A stretch of DNA of 64,000 nucleotides from the NCBI RefSeq assembly GCF_029714305.1, contig NZ_CP121647.1:3306501-3370500 (forward strand), in the 5' to 3' direction. Below the pieces are notes generated by a model. The model was not told where the DNA came from, searched no databases, and was given only the letters and a program-made list of their open reading frames with translations. Both the position numbers and the translations under genes were made by a program. Shown here one piece after another: positions 32,411-40,975 of this stretch (within the stretch, counting starts at the first letter, position 1; each line of letters starts with the position of its first letter). The DNA comes from Bradyrhizobium sp. CB3481 (GTDB lineage Bacteria; Pseudomonadota; Alphaproteobacteria; Rhizobiales; Xanthobacteraceae).

Positions 32411-32602
32411 GGCCCACACCGCCTGTTTTGTGCCGCGCCATCGCACCGGCTAATGCCAATTTCGCGAATCCAAATAGGGAACGAATTTGCGCAACCGCCG
32501 CGCGCATGACAGCGCGCGTGCGACAGCGTGCGATTTTGGTAACGCAAGGGCCTAAAATTGTCGCGGCCGAGCACACGATCGACTAACTGCGTGACGTGTC
32601 TG

Positions 32603-32640
32603 GGCTTGACACAAAAGCAATCCAATTGAGACACAATGTC
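32603..32640 (+). promoter_or_regulatory. Conserved upstream block of SBP-fusion gene 3
   Basis: GGCTTGACACAAAAGCAA then TCCAATTGAGACACAATGTC. It contains a perfect TTGACA. The preceding CACACGATCGACTAACTG (about 32572-32590) is also shared with copy 2, so the duplicated unit includes the upstream region. Confidence 0.5.
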
Positions 32641-32713
32641 TCCGAGTGGGCCTGAAACGGTACATTTTCGCAGCTCGAAAAATCACACAATCGAATTGCT
32701 CAAAGGGGGCAGG

Positions 32714-35092
32714 ATGCGGGTTTTGATGAATACTCGTGGGGCGGGGCAATGGTCCGGGTCGGGGGCCCGTGACGTCCTACGTCGGCTTTTCACTGCGCCG
32801 CGGCGCAGCGCAGTGGCGGCAGTGGCGCTCGCCGCCATGGCGGGAGCGACGTTCGCCACGCAGGGCCTGGCGGCACCGCCGACCAGCAACGAAATTCGCA
32901 TCGGCGTCACGTCGCCCCTGACCGGTCCAGCCTCCGCCTATGGCGTCATCGCCAAGGTGATCGCGGCCTATATGGACAAGGTCAACGCCGAAGGCGGCAT
33001 CAACGGCCGCAAGGTCAACATGATCATCTATGACGACGGCTATGAGCCGACCAAGGTCATGGAGGCGACCCGCAAGCTCGTCGAAGAGGACCAGGTCCTC
33101 TTCACCTTGGCGACCGTCGGTACCAACACCAACGCGGCGATCCAGCCCTATCTGAATTCAAAGAAGGTCCCGCAGCTCTTTGCCTTGTCGGGTGCTGCGG
33201 CCTGGGACCAGCCGCAGGAGTTTCCCTGGACCATGGGCTTCCTGCCGACTTACGCGGCTGAAGCCCAGATCTATGCGCAGTATCTCCTGGAGAACCATCC
33301 GCGGAGCCGAATCGCCGTCCTCTATCAGGACGACGGCATGGGCAAGGAATACCTGAAGGGCCTGAAGGACGGCCTTAGCGGCAAGATTCCGGTCGTGGCC
33401 GAGGCGCCCTACAAGGTCACCGACGCCAACATCGACCCGCAGATCGCCAAGCTGAAGGCCTCGAATGCCGACGTCTTCATCCAGTTCACCACGCCCAAAT
33501 TTGCGACGATGGCAATCCGGCGAAGCGTCGAGCTCGGCTGGCGGCCGAACCAGTTCGTTGCGTCGGTGTCCAATTCCTATTCGGCGGTGATCCAGCCGGC
33601 GGGCGCGCAAAACGCGGAAGGCCTGATGTCGGCGGCCTACCGGCTCGAGGGCGAAGACTCGGCCGCGGCCGGCGACGCCGTGTTCCGCGAATGGACCGCC
33701 TTCATGCAGCGCTATGTGCCGAGCGTCAGCAAGGTCAACGGCCAGGCCGTTCTCGGCTACCTGGTCGGCCGATCGGTGGTCGAGGTGCTGAAGAACTGCG
33801 GCGACGACTTGTCGCGCGAGAACATCATGAAGCAGGCCCGCGGGCTCAAGGGCATCCAGCTTCCGATGATGGTGCAGGGCATCCTGATCAACACCAGCCC
33901 ATCCGACCATGCCCCGATCGAGCAAATGCGGATGATGCGCTTCACCAACGGCCAGTGGCAGCACTTCGGGCCGGTGCGCAGCGGCATTGATCCGGGCGCG
34001 GTCAGCGATTCCTTCAAGACCATCTTCAAGTACGGCACTGCCACCAAGCGCGACCTGGCCAACCAGCTCAACGCCAATACCGTGAGCTTGATGACCGGCT
34101 CGTTCGGCTCGACCTATGCGCAGGTCGGCGCCGATCTCGCTTCCGTGCTCGACAATGGCACGGCGCTGCGCATCCTTCCGGTGATGGGCCGGGGCTCGGT
34201 GCAGGCGGTCTCGGACATCCTGCTGCTGCGCGGCGTCGACGCTGGCATCGTCCGCAAGGACACGCTGGCCTATCTCGACCGCAAGGATTTTGCCAAGGAC
34301 ATCCGTAACCAGTTCGTCTATGTGGCGAAGATGTTCAATGAGGAGATGCACGTCCTTGCGCCGAGGAGCATCACCAACATGCGCGACCTCGACGGCAAGA
34401 CCGTGGTGGTCGATCTGCCCGACAGCTCGACCTTCGTCACCGCGATCAACGTGTTCGAGCGTCTCAACATCAGGCCGCATCTGATCTATCAGGAGCCGCG
34501 CCTGGCGTTGGACATGCTGCGCAAGGGCGAGGTCGACGCGATCGTGGCGATCGAAGGCAAGCCGCTGCAGTGGCTGAACCAGGTCACCGATCGCAACCTG
34601 CATCTGGTTCCGGTCGACTACGCCAAGAACCTGCAGGAAGAGTACCTGCCTTCCAAGCTGTCCTCGCAGGACTATCCGGGCCTCGTGCCTGAGGGCGGCT
34701 TTGTCGAGACGATCTCGGCCGAAGCGGTGCTGGCCTCTTACAACTGGGCCCCGAACAGCGACCGTTACCGTCGCCTGGCGCTGCTGGTCGACACCATGTT
34801 CGACAAGGTCGCGCAGTTGCAGCGGCCGCCGTTCCATCCGAAGTGGAAGGAAATGGCGCTGCGCGCGACGGTATCCGGCTGGACCCGCTTCAAGGCGGCG
34901 CAGGAATGGCTCGACCGCAACATGCCGCTGGCGTCAGGCGCTACCGTCTCGTCGGCATCCGCCGCTGTGCCGCCACCGCCGCCGTCGGCTGCGCCGGCTG
35001 CCACCGCGTTCTCTCCGCAGGACCGCGATCCGCTCTATCGCGAATTCCTTGAGTGGCGCGCCAACCGCTCCAAGGCCGGAGCGCCTCGCTAA
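32714..35092 (+). CDS. Dual substrate-binding protein: LivK-like fused to TAXI/NMT1-like, copy 3 (792 aa)
   Basis: The start at 32714 follows AAAGGGGGCAGG. The signal segment is AAVALAAMAGATFATQGLAA. The type I half is closest to copy 2 (shared SNSYSAVIQPAGAQNAEGLM and GTNTNAAIQPYLN) but opens EIRIGVTSPLTGP. The type II half differs from copy 2 at scattered positions only (NMRDLDG, RLNIRP, ALDML). The linker is longer and proline-rich (VPPPPPSAAPAATAF), which accounts for the extra eight residues. The tail QDRDPLYREFLEWRAN is kept. No membrane component or kinase follows; the next gene is a CoA-transferase behind a terminator. Confidence 0.88.
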   Translation: MRVLMNTRGAGQWSGSGARDVLRRLFTAPRRSAVAAVALAAMAGATFATQGLAAPPTSNEIRIGVTSPLTGPASAYGVIAKVIAAYMDKVNAEGGINGRKVNMIIYDDGYEPTKVMEATRKLVEEDQVLFTLATVGTNTNAAIQPYLNSKKVPQLFALSGAAAWDQPQEFPWTMGFLPTYAAEAQIYAQYLLENHPRSRIAVLYQDDGMGKEYLKGLKDGLSGKIPVVAEAPYKVTDANIDPQIAKLKASNADVFIQFTTPKFATMAIRRSVELGWRPNQFVASVSNSYSAVIQPAGAQNAEGLMSAAYRLEGEDSAAAGDAVFREWTAFMQRYVPSVSKVNGQAVLGYLVGRSVVEVLKNCGDDLSRENIMKQARGLKGIQLPMMVQGILINTSPSDHAPIEQMRMMRFTNGQWQHFGPVRSGIDPGAVSDSFKTIFKYGTATKRDLANQLNANTVSLMTGSFGSTYAQVGADLASVLDNGTALRILPVMGRGSVQAVSDILLLRGVDAGIVRKDTLAYLDRKDFAKDIRNQFVYVAKMFNEEMHVLAPRSITNMRDLDGKTVVVDLPDSSTFVTAINVFERLNIRPHLIYQEPRLALDMLRKGEVDAIVAIEGKPLQWLNQVTDRNLHLVPVDYAKNLQEEYLPSKLSSQDYPGLVPEGGFVETISAEAVLASYNWAPNSDRYRRLALLVDTMFDKVAQLQRPPFHPKWKEMALRATVSGWTRFKAAQEWLDRNMPLASGATVSSASAAVPPPPPSAAPAATAFSPQDRDPLYREFLEWRANRSKAGAPR

Positions 35093-35120
35093 TTGCGGGT
35101 AACTAGGTTGCAACGACAAG

Positions 35121-35152
35121 ACGGCCCGCTTCGGCGGGCCGTCGCTTTTTTG
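35121..35152 (+). terminator. Terminator after SBP-fusion gene 3
   Basis: A 9-bp perfect stem ACGGCCCGC / GCGGGCCGT with a TTCG loop, then CGC and six T. Confidence 0.9.
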
Positions 35153-35362
35153 GGGGAGGCTGGCGGTCACTGCCTGGAACGCTGCGACCATCGGCTCTCC
35201 AGCCTGCGGGTTTCATTCGGCCGGTGAGGCGGCAAAGGCGGCGAATGGATGGCGTTATGCCGACAACGCAGGGCTCAGCCGTATAAAATAGTGTATCGGC
35301 AAGCAGCATAGCGCCGGACATGGTCCCGCGCCGCCATACCAAAAGCTTTTCGGAGGAAATTC

Positions 35363-36589
35363 ATGTCGGCTCTGCCACTTTCGGGCATCAAGATTCTCGA
35401 CCTGACGCGGGTGCTCGCGGGCCCGCTGTCGGCGCAGATGCTCGCCGATCTCGGCGCCGAGGTGATCAAGATCGAGCGCCCCGGCGGCGGTGACGATGCC
35501 CGCGCCTTCGGCCCGCCCTACCTGAAAGACCCTGAGGGCAAGGCCAACAACAACAACTCGTTCTACCTCTGCGCCAACCGCAACAAGAAATCCGTCACCG
35601 TCAACATCGCGACGGCGGAAGGCCAGGACATCGTCCGCGAGCTCGCCAAGAACTGCGACGTGATGATGGAGAATTACAAGGTCGGCGATCTCAAGCGCTA
35701 CCGGCTCGATTATGAATCGATCAAGGCGATCAACCCCGGCATCATCTATTGCTCGGTGACCGGCTTCGGCCAGACCGGCCCTTACGCGCCGCGCGCCGGC
35801 TATGACGCAATCCTGCAGGCGATGGGCGGCTTAATGAGCGTCACCGGCCATATCGACGGCGAGCCCGGCGCCGGACCGATGAAGGTCGGCCCCTCGATCG
35901 TCGATTACATGACCGGCATGAATTCCTCGATCGGCATTCTCGCCGCGCTCTACCACCGCAAGGCCAATGGCGGGGAGGGGCAGCATGTCGACGTCTGCCT
36001 GATGGATACAGTGATCGCTTCACTGTCGCATTGGCTGCAGATCTACCTCGTCAACGGCCAGACCCCGCCGCGCCGCGGCACCTGGGGCAATGGCGGCATG
36101 CCTGCCGGGGTGTTCCGTTGCACCGATGGCGAGCTGATGCTGGTGGTCGGCAATGACGGCCAGTTCCAGCGCACTTGCGCCGTGCTGGGCGCGCCCGAGC
36201 TCGCGACCGATCCGCGCTTCCTCAAGAACAACGACCGCGTCGTGCACGGCAAGGAGATCATGGCGATCTTCGCTGGGCTGTTCCTGAAAAAGCCCGTGGC
36301 GTATTGGCTGGAAGAGCTGGAGAAGGCCGGTGTGCCCTCCGGTCCGATCAACAATTTCGAGCAGGTCTTCAACGACCCGCACGTCCAAGCGCGCGGCATG
36401 CGAGTCAAGGCCAATCACCCCTTCGAGCCCGATCTGTCGCTGATCCGCAACGCCATCACCTTCTCCGGCACCCCGGTGAAGGAATATCGCGCGCCGCCGC
36501 TGCTCGGGGCCGATACGAAAGACGTGCTGGCGACGATCGGCTACGACGCCGCGAAGGTGGAGGCGTTGAAGGAGAAGAAGATCGTCTGA
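35363..36589 (+). CDS. CaiB/BaiF (family III) CoA-transferase (408 aa)
   Basis: The ATG follows CGGAGGAAATTC. Residues 1-30 hold the family opening GIKILDLTRVLAGPLSAQMLADLGAEVIKIE, and SVTGFGQTGPYAPRAGYD is the conserved CoA-binding segment. The catalytic aspartate is expected in QHVDVCLMDTVIASL. The fold is an interlocked homodimer. It transfers CoA between carboxylic acids (formyl-, oxalyl-, carnitinyl- or benzylsuccinyl-type substrates); the substrate is not clear. Length is typical. It stands alone on its transcript, with an unrelated minus-strand gene next. Confidence 0.93.
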   Translation: MSALPLSGIKILDLTRVLAGPLSAQMLADLGAEVIKIERPGGGDDARAFGPPYLKDPEGKANNNNSFYLCANRNKKSVTVNIATAEGQDIVRELAKNCDVMMENYKVGDLKRYRLDYESIKAINPGIIYCSVTGFGQTGPYAPRAGYDAILQAMGGLMSVTGHIDGEPGAGPMKVGPSIVDYMTGMNSSIGILAALYHRKANGGEGQHVDVCLMDTVIASLSHWLQIYLVNGQTPPRRGTWGNGGMPAGVFRCTDGELMLVVGNDGQFQRTCAVLGAPELATDPRFLKNNDRVVHGKEIMAIFAGLFLKKPVAYWLEELEKAGVPSGPINNFEQVFNDPHVQARGMRVKANHPFEPDLSLIRNAITFSGTPVKEYRAPPLLGADTKDVLATIGYDAAKVEALKEKKIV

Positions 36590-36600
36590 TCTTCTCTCCG

Positions 36601-36927
36601 TCAGCGCAGGCCCTGCTGATTTATCAGGATCCTGTGGATCTGGATGAACTCCGGCAGCTCGATCAGGAATTCCGGATCGCGGTCCAGATGATGCACCTTG
36701 GTCGGTTCGCCCTTGGTGAAGGCGGTCATCGATTGAAGGTCGCTCCAGTAGGAGATTGTCGTGAACCAGCTCTCCTGGTCACGGTCCTCCCGGAACAGCT
36801 GCACACCCAGCGCCGTCTTCTCCAGTGGCGGAATTCCTTCCGCTCGGATGTAGGCTTCATAAGCGTCGGCGATTTCTGGCTGCGTGCGGCCGCGCCAAAT
36901 GCGGGCGATGGTCGGCTGGGTCGGCAT
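36601..36927 (-). CDS. Antibiotic-biosynthesis-monooxygenase-like (ABM fold) protein (108 aa)
   Basis: Small soluble protein with the dimeric alpha/beta-barrel pattern: TIARIWRGRTQPEIADAYEAYI, LGVQLFREDRDQESWFTTISYWSDLQSMTAFT, then PEFLIELPEFIQIH. Members include heme-degrading and quinol monooxygenases as well as proteins of unknown function. Family membership rests on overall pattern, not on active-site residues. Convergent with the CoA-transferase, only 11 bases between stops. Confidence 0.7.
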   Translation of the reverse strand: MPTQPTIARIWRGRTQPEIADAYEAYIRAEGIPPLEKTALGVQLFREDRDQESWFTTISYWSDLQSMTAFTKGEPTKVHHLDRDPEFLIELPEFIQIHRILINQQGLR

Positions 36928-37007
36928 CGGCTTCTCCGTCCTGAGCTTGGTCCGCCATAACGGCCGAGCCGTCTGGCACGTTCCCGGTCGAAGGAGCCAG
37001 GATGCAA

Positions 37008-37034
37008 GAAGGCCGCCCCAACCGGCGGCCTCCT
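37008..37034. terminator. Possible weak terminator hairpin
   Basis: GGCCGCC / GGCGGCC (37011-37017 and 37024-37030) with a 6-nt loop, just past the stop of the minus-strand gene at 37055. The T-run is poor on both sides. Confidence 0.4.
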
Positions 37035-37054
37035 TAAATCATCGTCCGCACCGG

Positions 37055-38311
37055 TTAGCGCTTCTGCTGCGCATCCGCGACGGCGCCCCGCATCTGCGTC
37101 GCCACCGTCAGGTCACCGATCTTCTTTCCCATATCCCGTCCGGCTTCGGTGGAGAAGCGGTAGTGGAAACCGGCAAAGATGCGGGCGCTGGAAACCTCGT
37201 TGCTATAGTCCTGCAGCCGCGTCCATTTGCGCGTGACGCCGGCCGCGGTCGGGCTGGTCAGCGTGATCTCGCCGACCTCGTCGCCCACGATATTCTGCAA
37301 AACCGTGGCAACGGTGCTGGAGATGATGCAATGGGCGCAGGGGTATTCCGGGTGCATTGGCGTTGTGCCGAGCGGCTGCCATGAGGCCTCGCGCGGGGTC
37401 GCCGGGTTCGACGTGAGGTCAGCATTCCGGATGGCCGTGATGGGACGCCAGAGATTGTAGGCATATTTGGCATCGAACACCGCGATGAAGGCGTCGGCGG
37501 TGGCGATCGAGGTCAGTGCGTAGAGGCGGGCACAGTCGACCAGGTCCATCTTCCTGTTGGTAGCGATCTGGCGGACGATCGCATTATAGGTCCGGGGTCC
37601 CGTGAACAACCAGAAGCGGGCGATCGTCGTCTGCTCAGGCGAGCGCTTGGCGCTGACGCTGCTGCCGATCTCGCGGATTTCGTTCAGATCTCGCGTCCAG
37701 GTTTCCGACGTCAGCGCGGGAGGCGGCGGGGCGCGAAACTGCGACGCGCTGGCCATCACGAACGGCCTGACCTTCGGGCTCGTGGACTCGATCGGTATCG
37801 TGGTCGGCACATAGACACCGGCCGTGGTGGCGGGGCGATAATCTTCCGGTGTCTTGCTACCGTCATTTTCCCGCAACGCGATCACTCCGGCGGCGGCCTG
37901 TTTGCCGAGTTCGATACCTTTCGATCTCGCCTCATTGTCGGCGATCCCGGCAAGCGAGGCCGCAAGCGCAGCATCGAGATCCGTCTTCTTGTCGGGATGC
38001 TGCGCCAGCAGCACGTCATGGGCCGCTGCCGCGGCCGCCGCTTCCCTTGACGTGGCCTTATCGGCGGTGAGGTTGAGCTTATAAGGTGCGTAGCGCCGCT
38101 CGATGGCATTGACCGCTTCGAACATCGCGATGTGCAGCATCGCCTGTCCACGGCTATTCGGCGCGTTCAGCAGTTGCTTTTCGGCGGCGAGGGCGTCGGC
38201 CTTGGCGTTCCAGTCCATGATGACGTCGCCGCGGGCGACGGTGGCAAACAGCGTGGCGGCGAGCACGCTGCCGACCAGAAGGGCCTGGGGAAATCCTGAT
38301 CCTGGCTTCAT
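37055..38311 (-). CDS. Vanadium-haloperoxidase-like PAP2-superfamily protein, secreted (418 aa)
   Basis: The start at 38311 (MKPGSGFPQALL) follows AGGAGAG and gives a signal peptide ending near TVARG; a 19-residue longer form is less likely. The C-terminal half has the acid phosphatase/haloperoxidase site: KYAYNLWRPITAIR (Lys and Arg), HPEYPCAHC (in place of PSGH, His kept) and SARIFAGFHYRFSTEAG (Arg and final His). These residues coordinate vanadate or phosphate. Probably a periplasmic haloperoxidase or phosphatase. It is divergent from a CadC-like regulator. Confidence 0.85.
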   Translation of the reverse strand: MKPGSGFPQALLVGSVLAATLFATVARGDVIMDWNAKADALAAEKQLLNAPNSRGQAMLHIAMFEAVNAIERRYAPYKLNLTADKATSREAAAAAAAHDVLLAQHPDKKTDLDAALAASLAGIADNEARSKGIELGKQAAAGVIALRENDGSKTPEDYRPATTAGVYVPTTIPIESTSPKVRPFVMASASQFRAPPPPALTSETWTRDLNEIREIGSSVSAKRSPEQTTIARFWLFTGPRTYNAIVRQIATNRKMDLVDCARLYALTSIATADAFIAVFDAKYAYNLWRPITAIRNADLTSNPATPREASWQPLGTTPMHPEYPCAHCIISSTVATVLQNIVGDEVGEITLTSPTAAGVTRKWTRLQDYSNEVSSARIFAGFHYRFSTEAGRDMGKKIGDLTVATQMRGAVADAQQKR

Positions 38312-38367
38312 GGGAACTCTCCTGCATGTCGCCCGCGGAAAGTCGGGCTTCTCGGAAAAGTCCCACA

Positions 38368-38390
38368 TTCACGGGCACGGCAGCCGTGAA
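38368..38390. promoter_or_regulatory. Inverted repeat between haloperoxidase-like gene and regulator
   Basis: TTCACGG (38368-38374) and CCGTGAA (38384-38390) form a perfect 7-bp inverted repeat with a 9-base spacer in the 148-base divergent promoter region, a candidate operator for the adjacent regulator. Confidence 0.45.
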
Positions 38391-38459
38391 GATCGGGTGA
38401 AATTGTGCTGAAATGCGCTGGACTGCCCGTGAACCCGGGCCTGCCAGCGCATCACAAAC

Positions 38460-40037
38460 ATGGCCGATATCAAGAGCTATCGCTTTGGTCCATTCCTGGT
38501 CGATCGCCGATCGGCCTGCTTGCGCCGCGAGGGCATCGCCGTCCCGCTGCGGCCAAAATCCTTCGATGTGCTGGTGTATCTCGCGCAGCACCCCGGCCGG
38601 CTCGTTGCGAAGGCGGAGTTGATCGACAACGTCTGGCAGAACGTCAACGTCACGTCGAACTCGGTGGTTCAGTGCATCAAGGAGGTCCGCCAGGCGCTGC
38701 AGGACGACAGCCAGGCGATCATCGAAACCGTCTCGAAGCGCGGTTATCTGTTTGCGCCACCGGTTATCGCCGTCGACAGCGACGGCGAACATGCTTCGAG
38801 CGCAAGCACTACGGCGATCGACACCGATGCAAGCCGCGCGCTGCCGTTACCCGATCGTCCCTCGATCGCGGTGCTGCCGTTCGACAACATGAGCGGCGAT
38901 CCGGACCAGGAGCACTTCGCCGACGGCATATCGGAAGATCTGATCACCGGGCTGTCGCGCGTCCGCTGGCTATTCGTCATCGCCCGCAACTCGACCTTCG
39001 TTTACAAGGGCCGCGCCGTCGATATCAGGGACATCGCGGCGAAGCTCGGCGTCCGCTATGTGCTTGAAGGCAGCGTGCGCCGGGCCGGCCAGCGGCTCCG
39101 CGTCAGTGCGCAGCTGATTGATGCGATAACGGGCGGCCATCATTGGGCCGAGCAATACGACCGCGAGCTCGGCGACATCTTCGCGATACAGGACGAGATC
39201 ACCAGCAGCGTGATCGCCTCGATCCAGCCGCGCCTGCTCGCAGCAGAGGGTGTTCGCGCGTTGTCACGCTCGCCGGGCGATCTTGGCGCATGGGAGCTGG
39301 TGGCGCGCGCACAAACCCATGTCTGGCGGCTGACCCGATCGGACAATGAAGCCGCGATCGAAGCGCTCAATCGCGCTGTCGAAGCCTATCCGGACTACGC
39401 GCCCGCGCGGAGCCTGCTTGGCTTCTGCCTGGTGTTCTCGGCGCATAATGGCTGGATCGATCGCGACCAGGGCTTGCAGGCCGCCCGTCCGCATATCGTC
39501 CGCGCGATTGCGCTCGACGATTGCGACCCCTGGGCGCAGATCGCGCTCGGCTATTGGTCGATGATGGCGTGGCGCACCGAGGAATCGCTCGCCGCGTTCC
39601 GGCGGGCCGTCGTCCTCAATCCGAGTTCGGCAGCCGCGCATTGCTATCTCAGTCACGGGCTCGCCTTTTCGGGAAGGTGCGATGAAGCGATTGCGCACGG
39701 CAGGGAAGCGATCCGGCTGAGCCCGCTAGACCCGGACACGGCCATGTTTCTCGGCGGCATTACCGTCGCCAATTATCTCGCCGGCCGATATGCCGAGGCC
39801 TTTGAGACATCGGAACAGCTGTTGCGGCTGCGCCCGGGCTTTCATGGCGCGCAACGCCTGCGCTGCGCGAGCCTGGCCCAGATGGGGAGGGTGGAGGAGG
39901 CCCGGCAATCGCTCGCGGCCCTGCGCCTTGAGCAGCCCCAGCTCTCGATCGACTGGATCAAATCCAGCGTGCCCTATCAGACGCCTGAACTGATGGAACA
40001 CTTCCTCGCGGGAATGCGCAGGGCCGGGCTGACATGA
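38460..40037 (+). CDS. CadC-like regulator: winged helix, TolB_N-like domain and TPRs (525 aa)
   Basis: Residues about 1-100 are an OmpR/PhoB-type winged helix (YRFGPFLVDRRSACLRREGIAVPLRPKSFDVLVYLAQ, VTSNSVVQCIKEVRQALQDD, VSKRGYLF). Residues 135-265 form the TolB_N/FlgO-like segment seen in CadC and adenylate-cyclase relatives (PSIAVLPFDNMSGDPDQEHF, GISEDLITGLSRV, YVLEGSVRRAGQRLRVSAQL). From about 275 to the end are TPR-like helical repeats. There is no clear transmembrane helix between the DNA-binding and sensor parts, so it is probably soluble. ATG 38460 lacks a strong ribosome-binding site. It may control the divergent haloperoxidase-like gene. Confidence 0.87.
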   Translation: MADIKSYRFGPFLVDRRSACLRREGIAVPLRPKSFDVLVYLAQHPGRLVAKAELIDNVWQNVNVTSNSVVQCIKEVRQALQDDSQAIIETVSKRGYLFAPPVIAVDSDGEHASSASTTAIDTDASRALPLPDRPSIAVLPFDNMSGDPDQEHFADGISEDLITGLSRVRWLFVIARNSTFVYKGRAVDIRDIAAKLGVRYVLEGSVRRAGQRLRVSAQLIDAITGGHHWAEQYDRELGDIFAIQDEITSSVIASIQPRLLAAEGVRALSRSPGDLGAWELVARAQTHVWRLTRSDNEAAIEALNRAVEAYPDYAPARSLLGFCLVFSAHNGWIDRDQGLQAARPHIVRAIALDDCDPWAQIALGYWSMMAWRTEESLAAFRRAVVLNPSSAAAHCYLSHGLAFSGRCDEAIAHGREAIRLSPLDPDTAMFLGGITVANYLAGRYAEAFETSEQLLRLRPGFHGAQRLRCASLAQMGRVEEARQSLAALRLEQPQLSIDWIKSSVPYQTPELMEHFLAGMRRAGLT

Positions 40038-40190
40038 GGCCGGCGACAAAGTGCGTAGGGTGGGCAAAGAGCGCCAGCGACATGCTCACCATCCACCACC
40101 GAGCGTGCTGCTTGAGGGTGGCACGCTTTCCGCCTTCGCTCTCTGAGCTAGGTGAGACAAGGCGCTTTGCCGACCTCTACGATTTTCAAT
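40038..40190. other. Fragment of dispersed intergenic sequence
   Basis: Includes GTAGGGTGGGCAAAG (about 40057), the start of a repeat common in rhizobial spacers, followed by a Cys/His-rich-looking but non-conserved frame. No gene supported. Confidence 0.4.
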
Positions 40191-40292
40191 CCTCATGGTG
40201 AGCAGGCGCGTCAGCGCCGTCTCGAACCATGTGGCCACAGTCGGGCCTGCATCCTTCGAGACGCGGCGAAGACGCCGCTCCTCAGGATGAGG
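40191..40292 (-). repeat. Intergenic palindromic repeat, family A
   Basis: A 102-bp element with ends CCTCATGGTGAG and CTCCTCAGGATGAGG. Its reverse complement aligns along its whole length with 44331-44433. It contains internal hairpins (GGCGTCTTCGCC type) and the core TCTCGAAGGATG. Confidence 0.8.
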
Positions 40293-40301
40293 TCGAACAT
40301 T

Positions 40302-40763
40302 TTGCCCGACGGGCAAATAATTTCCGATTTTCGGAAATGGCGTCAAGCTGCAAATTTCCGAGAATCAGAAATATTTCGCTTCCGTTTTCACCCAAATCAG
40401 CGGCATAACTGCGCCCGTCTCACCGCGGGATGAGGGGCGTTGGCCATCGTCACTGACGCGCGGGGAGATGCGATGGACGCCGATGCCGTAACTGACGAGT
40501 CTGGCTGAGGCGTACGGTGAAGTCGTGTGGTTCTGGCGCCGTGGTGCTGGCGTTAAGCCCGAAGGTAGCGAAAGCCGCTCGCGGGCGACGGAGGCAAAAG
40601 AGCCGTTCTCCGGGAAGAGCACGAAGTAAACCGTAAAGCCATTGCGCAGGGAAGGCCGGGATGCTCCCGCCGAACCTGTATGCTCGTGTGCATGCTTTTT
40701 GCTATGCGCAACCGCACACGAGACCGCGGGTGCGGCGCGCGCCCGGTCTTCCCTGCGCCCTCA
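40302..40763. repeat. Dispersed repeat-derived stretch (about 460 bp)
   Basis: Starts with TTGCCCG-A-CGGGCAA (40302-40316) and ATTTCCGA-TTT-TCGGAAAT (40320-40338), both perfect inverted repeats. It continues through sequence I recognise as recurrent in Bradyrhizobium genomes, where its minus-strand frame (40553-40792) is often mis-annotated as a hypothetical protein. No real gene is supported. Confidence 0.55.
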
Positions 40764-40837
40764 CAATGAAGAGGGCGGGAAAGTTTCAGCAAGCCTCGGG
40801 CAATCCATGTCGCGAGATTGCCGCCTTATACCCAGTT

Positions 40838-40938
40838 GTCGTCACCCGCGCAGGCGGGTGATCCAGTATTCCAGAGACACCGATGATAGAACCGAGAAGC
40901 CGCGGCGTACTGGATCCCCCGCCTGCGCGGGGGACGAC
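40838..40938. repeat. Intergenic palindromic repeat, family D, copy 1
   Basis: About 101 bp, running from GTCGTCACCCGCGCAGG to GCGCGGGGGACGAC. The inner arms GATCCAGTA and TACTGGATC are exact complements. Same family as 47978-48075. Confidence 0.75.
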
Positions 40939-40975
40939 GGCTGTGTGCGCCGCTAGCAGCGTTCGCAATGACGGC

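Noticed and set aside
30815..32509. 564-codon frame on the plus strand overlapping SBP-fusion gene 2
   Set aside because: Out-of-frame shadow rich in Arg/Gly/Gln, without start signal or homology pattern.
40553..40792. 79-codon minus-strand frame
   Set aside because: Lies in a dispersed repeat whose translations recur as spurious hypothetical proteins.
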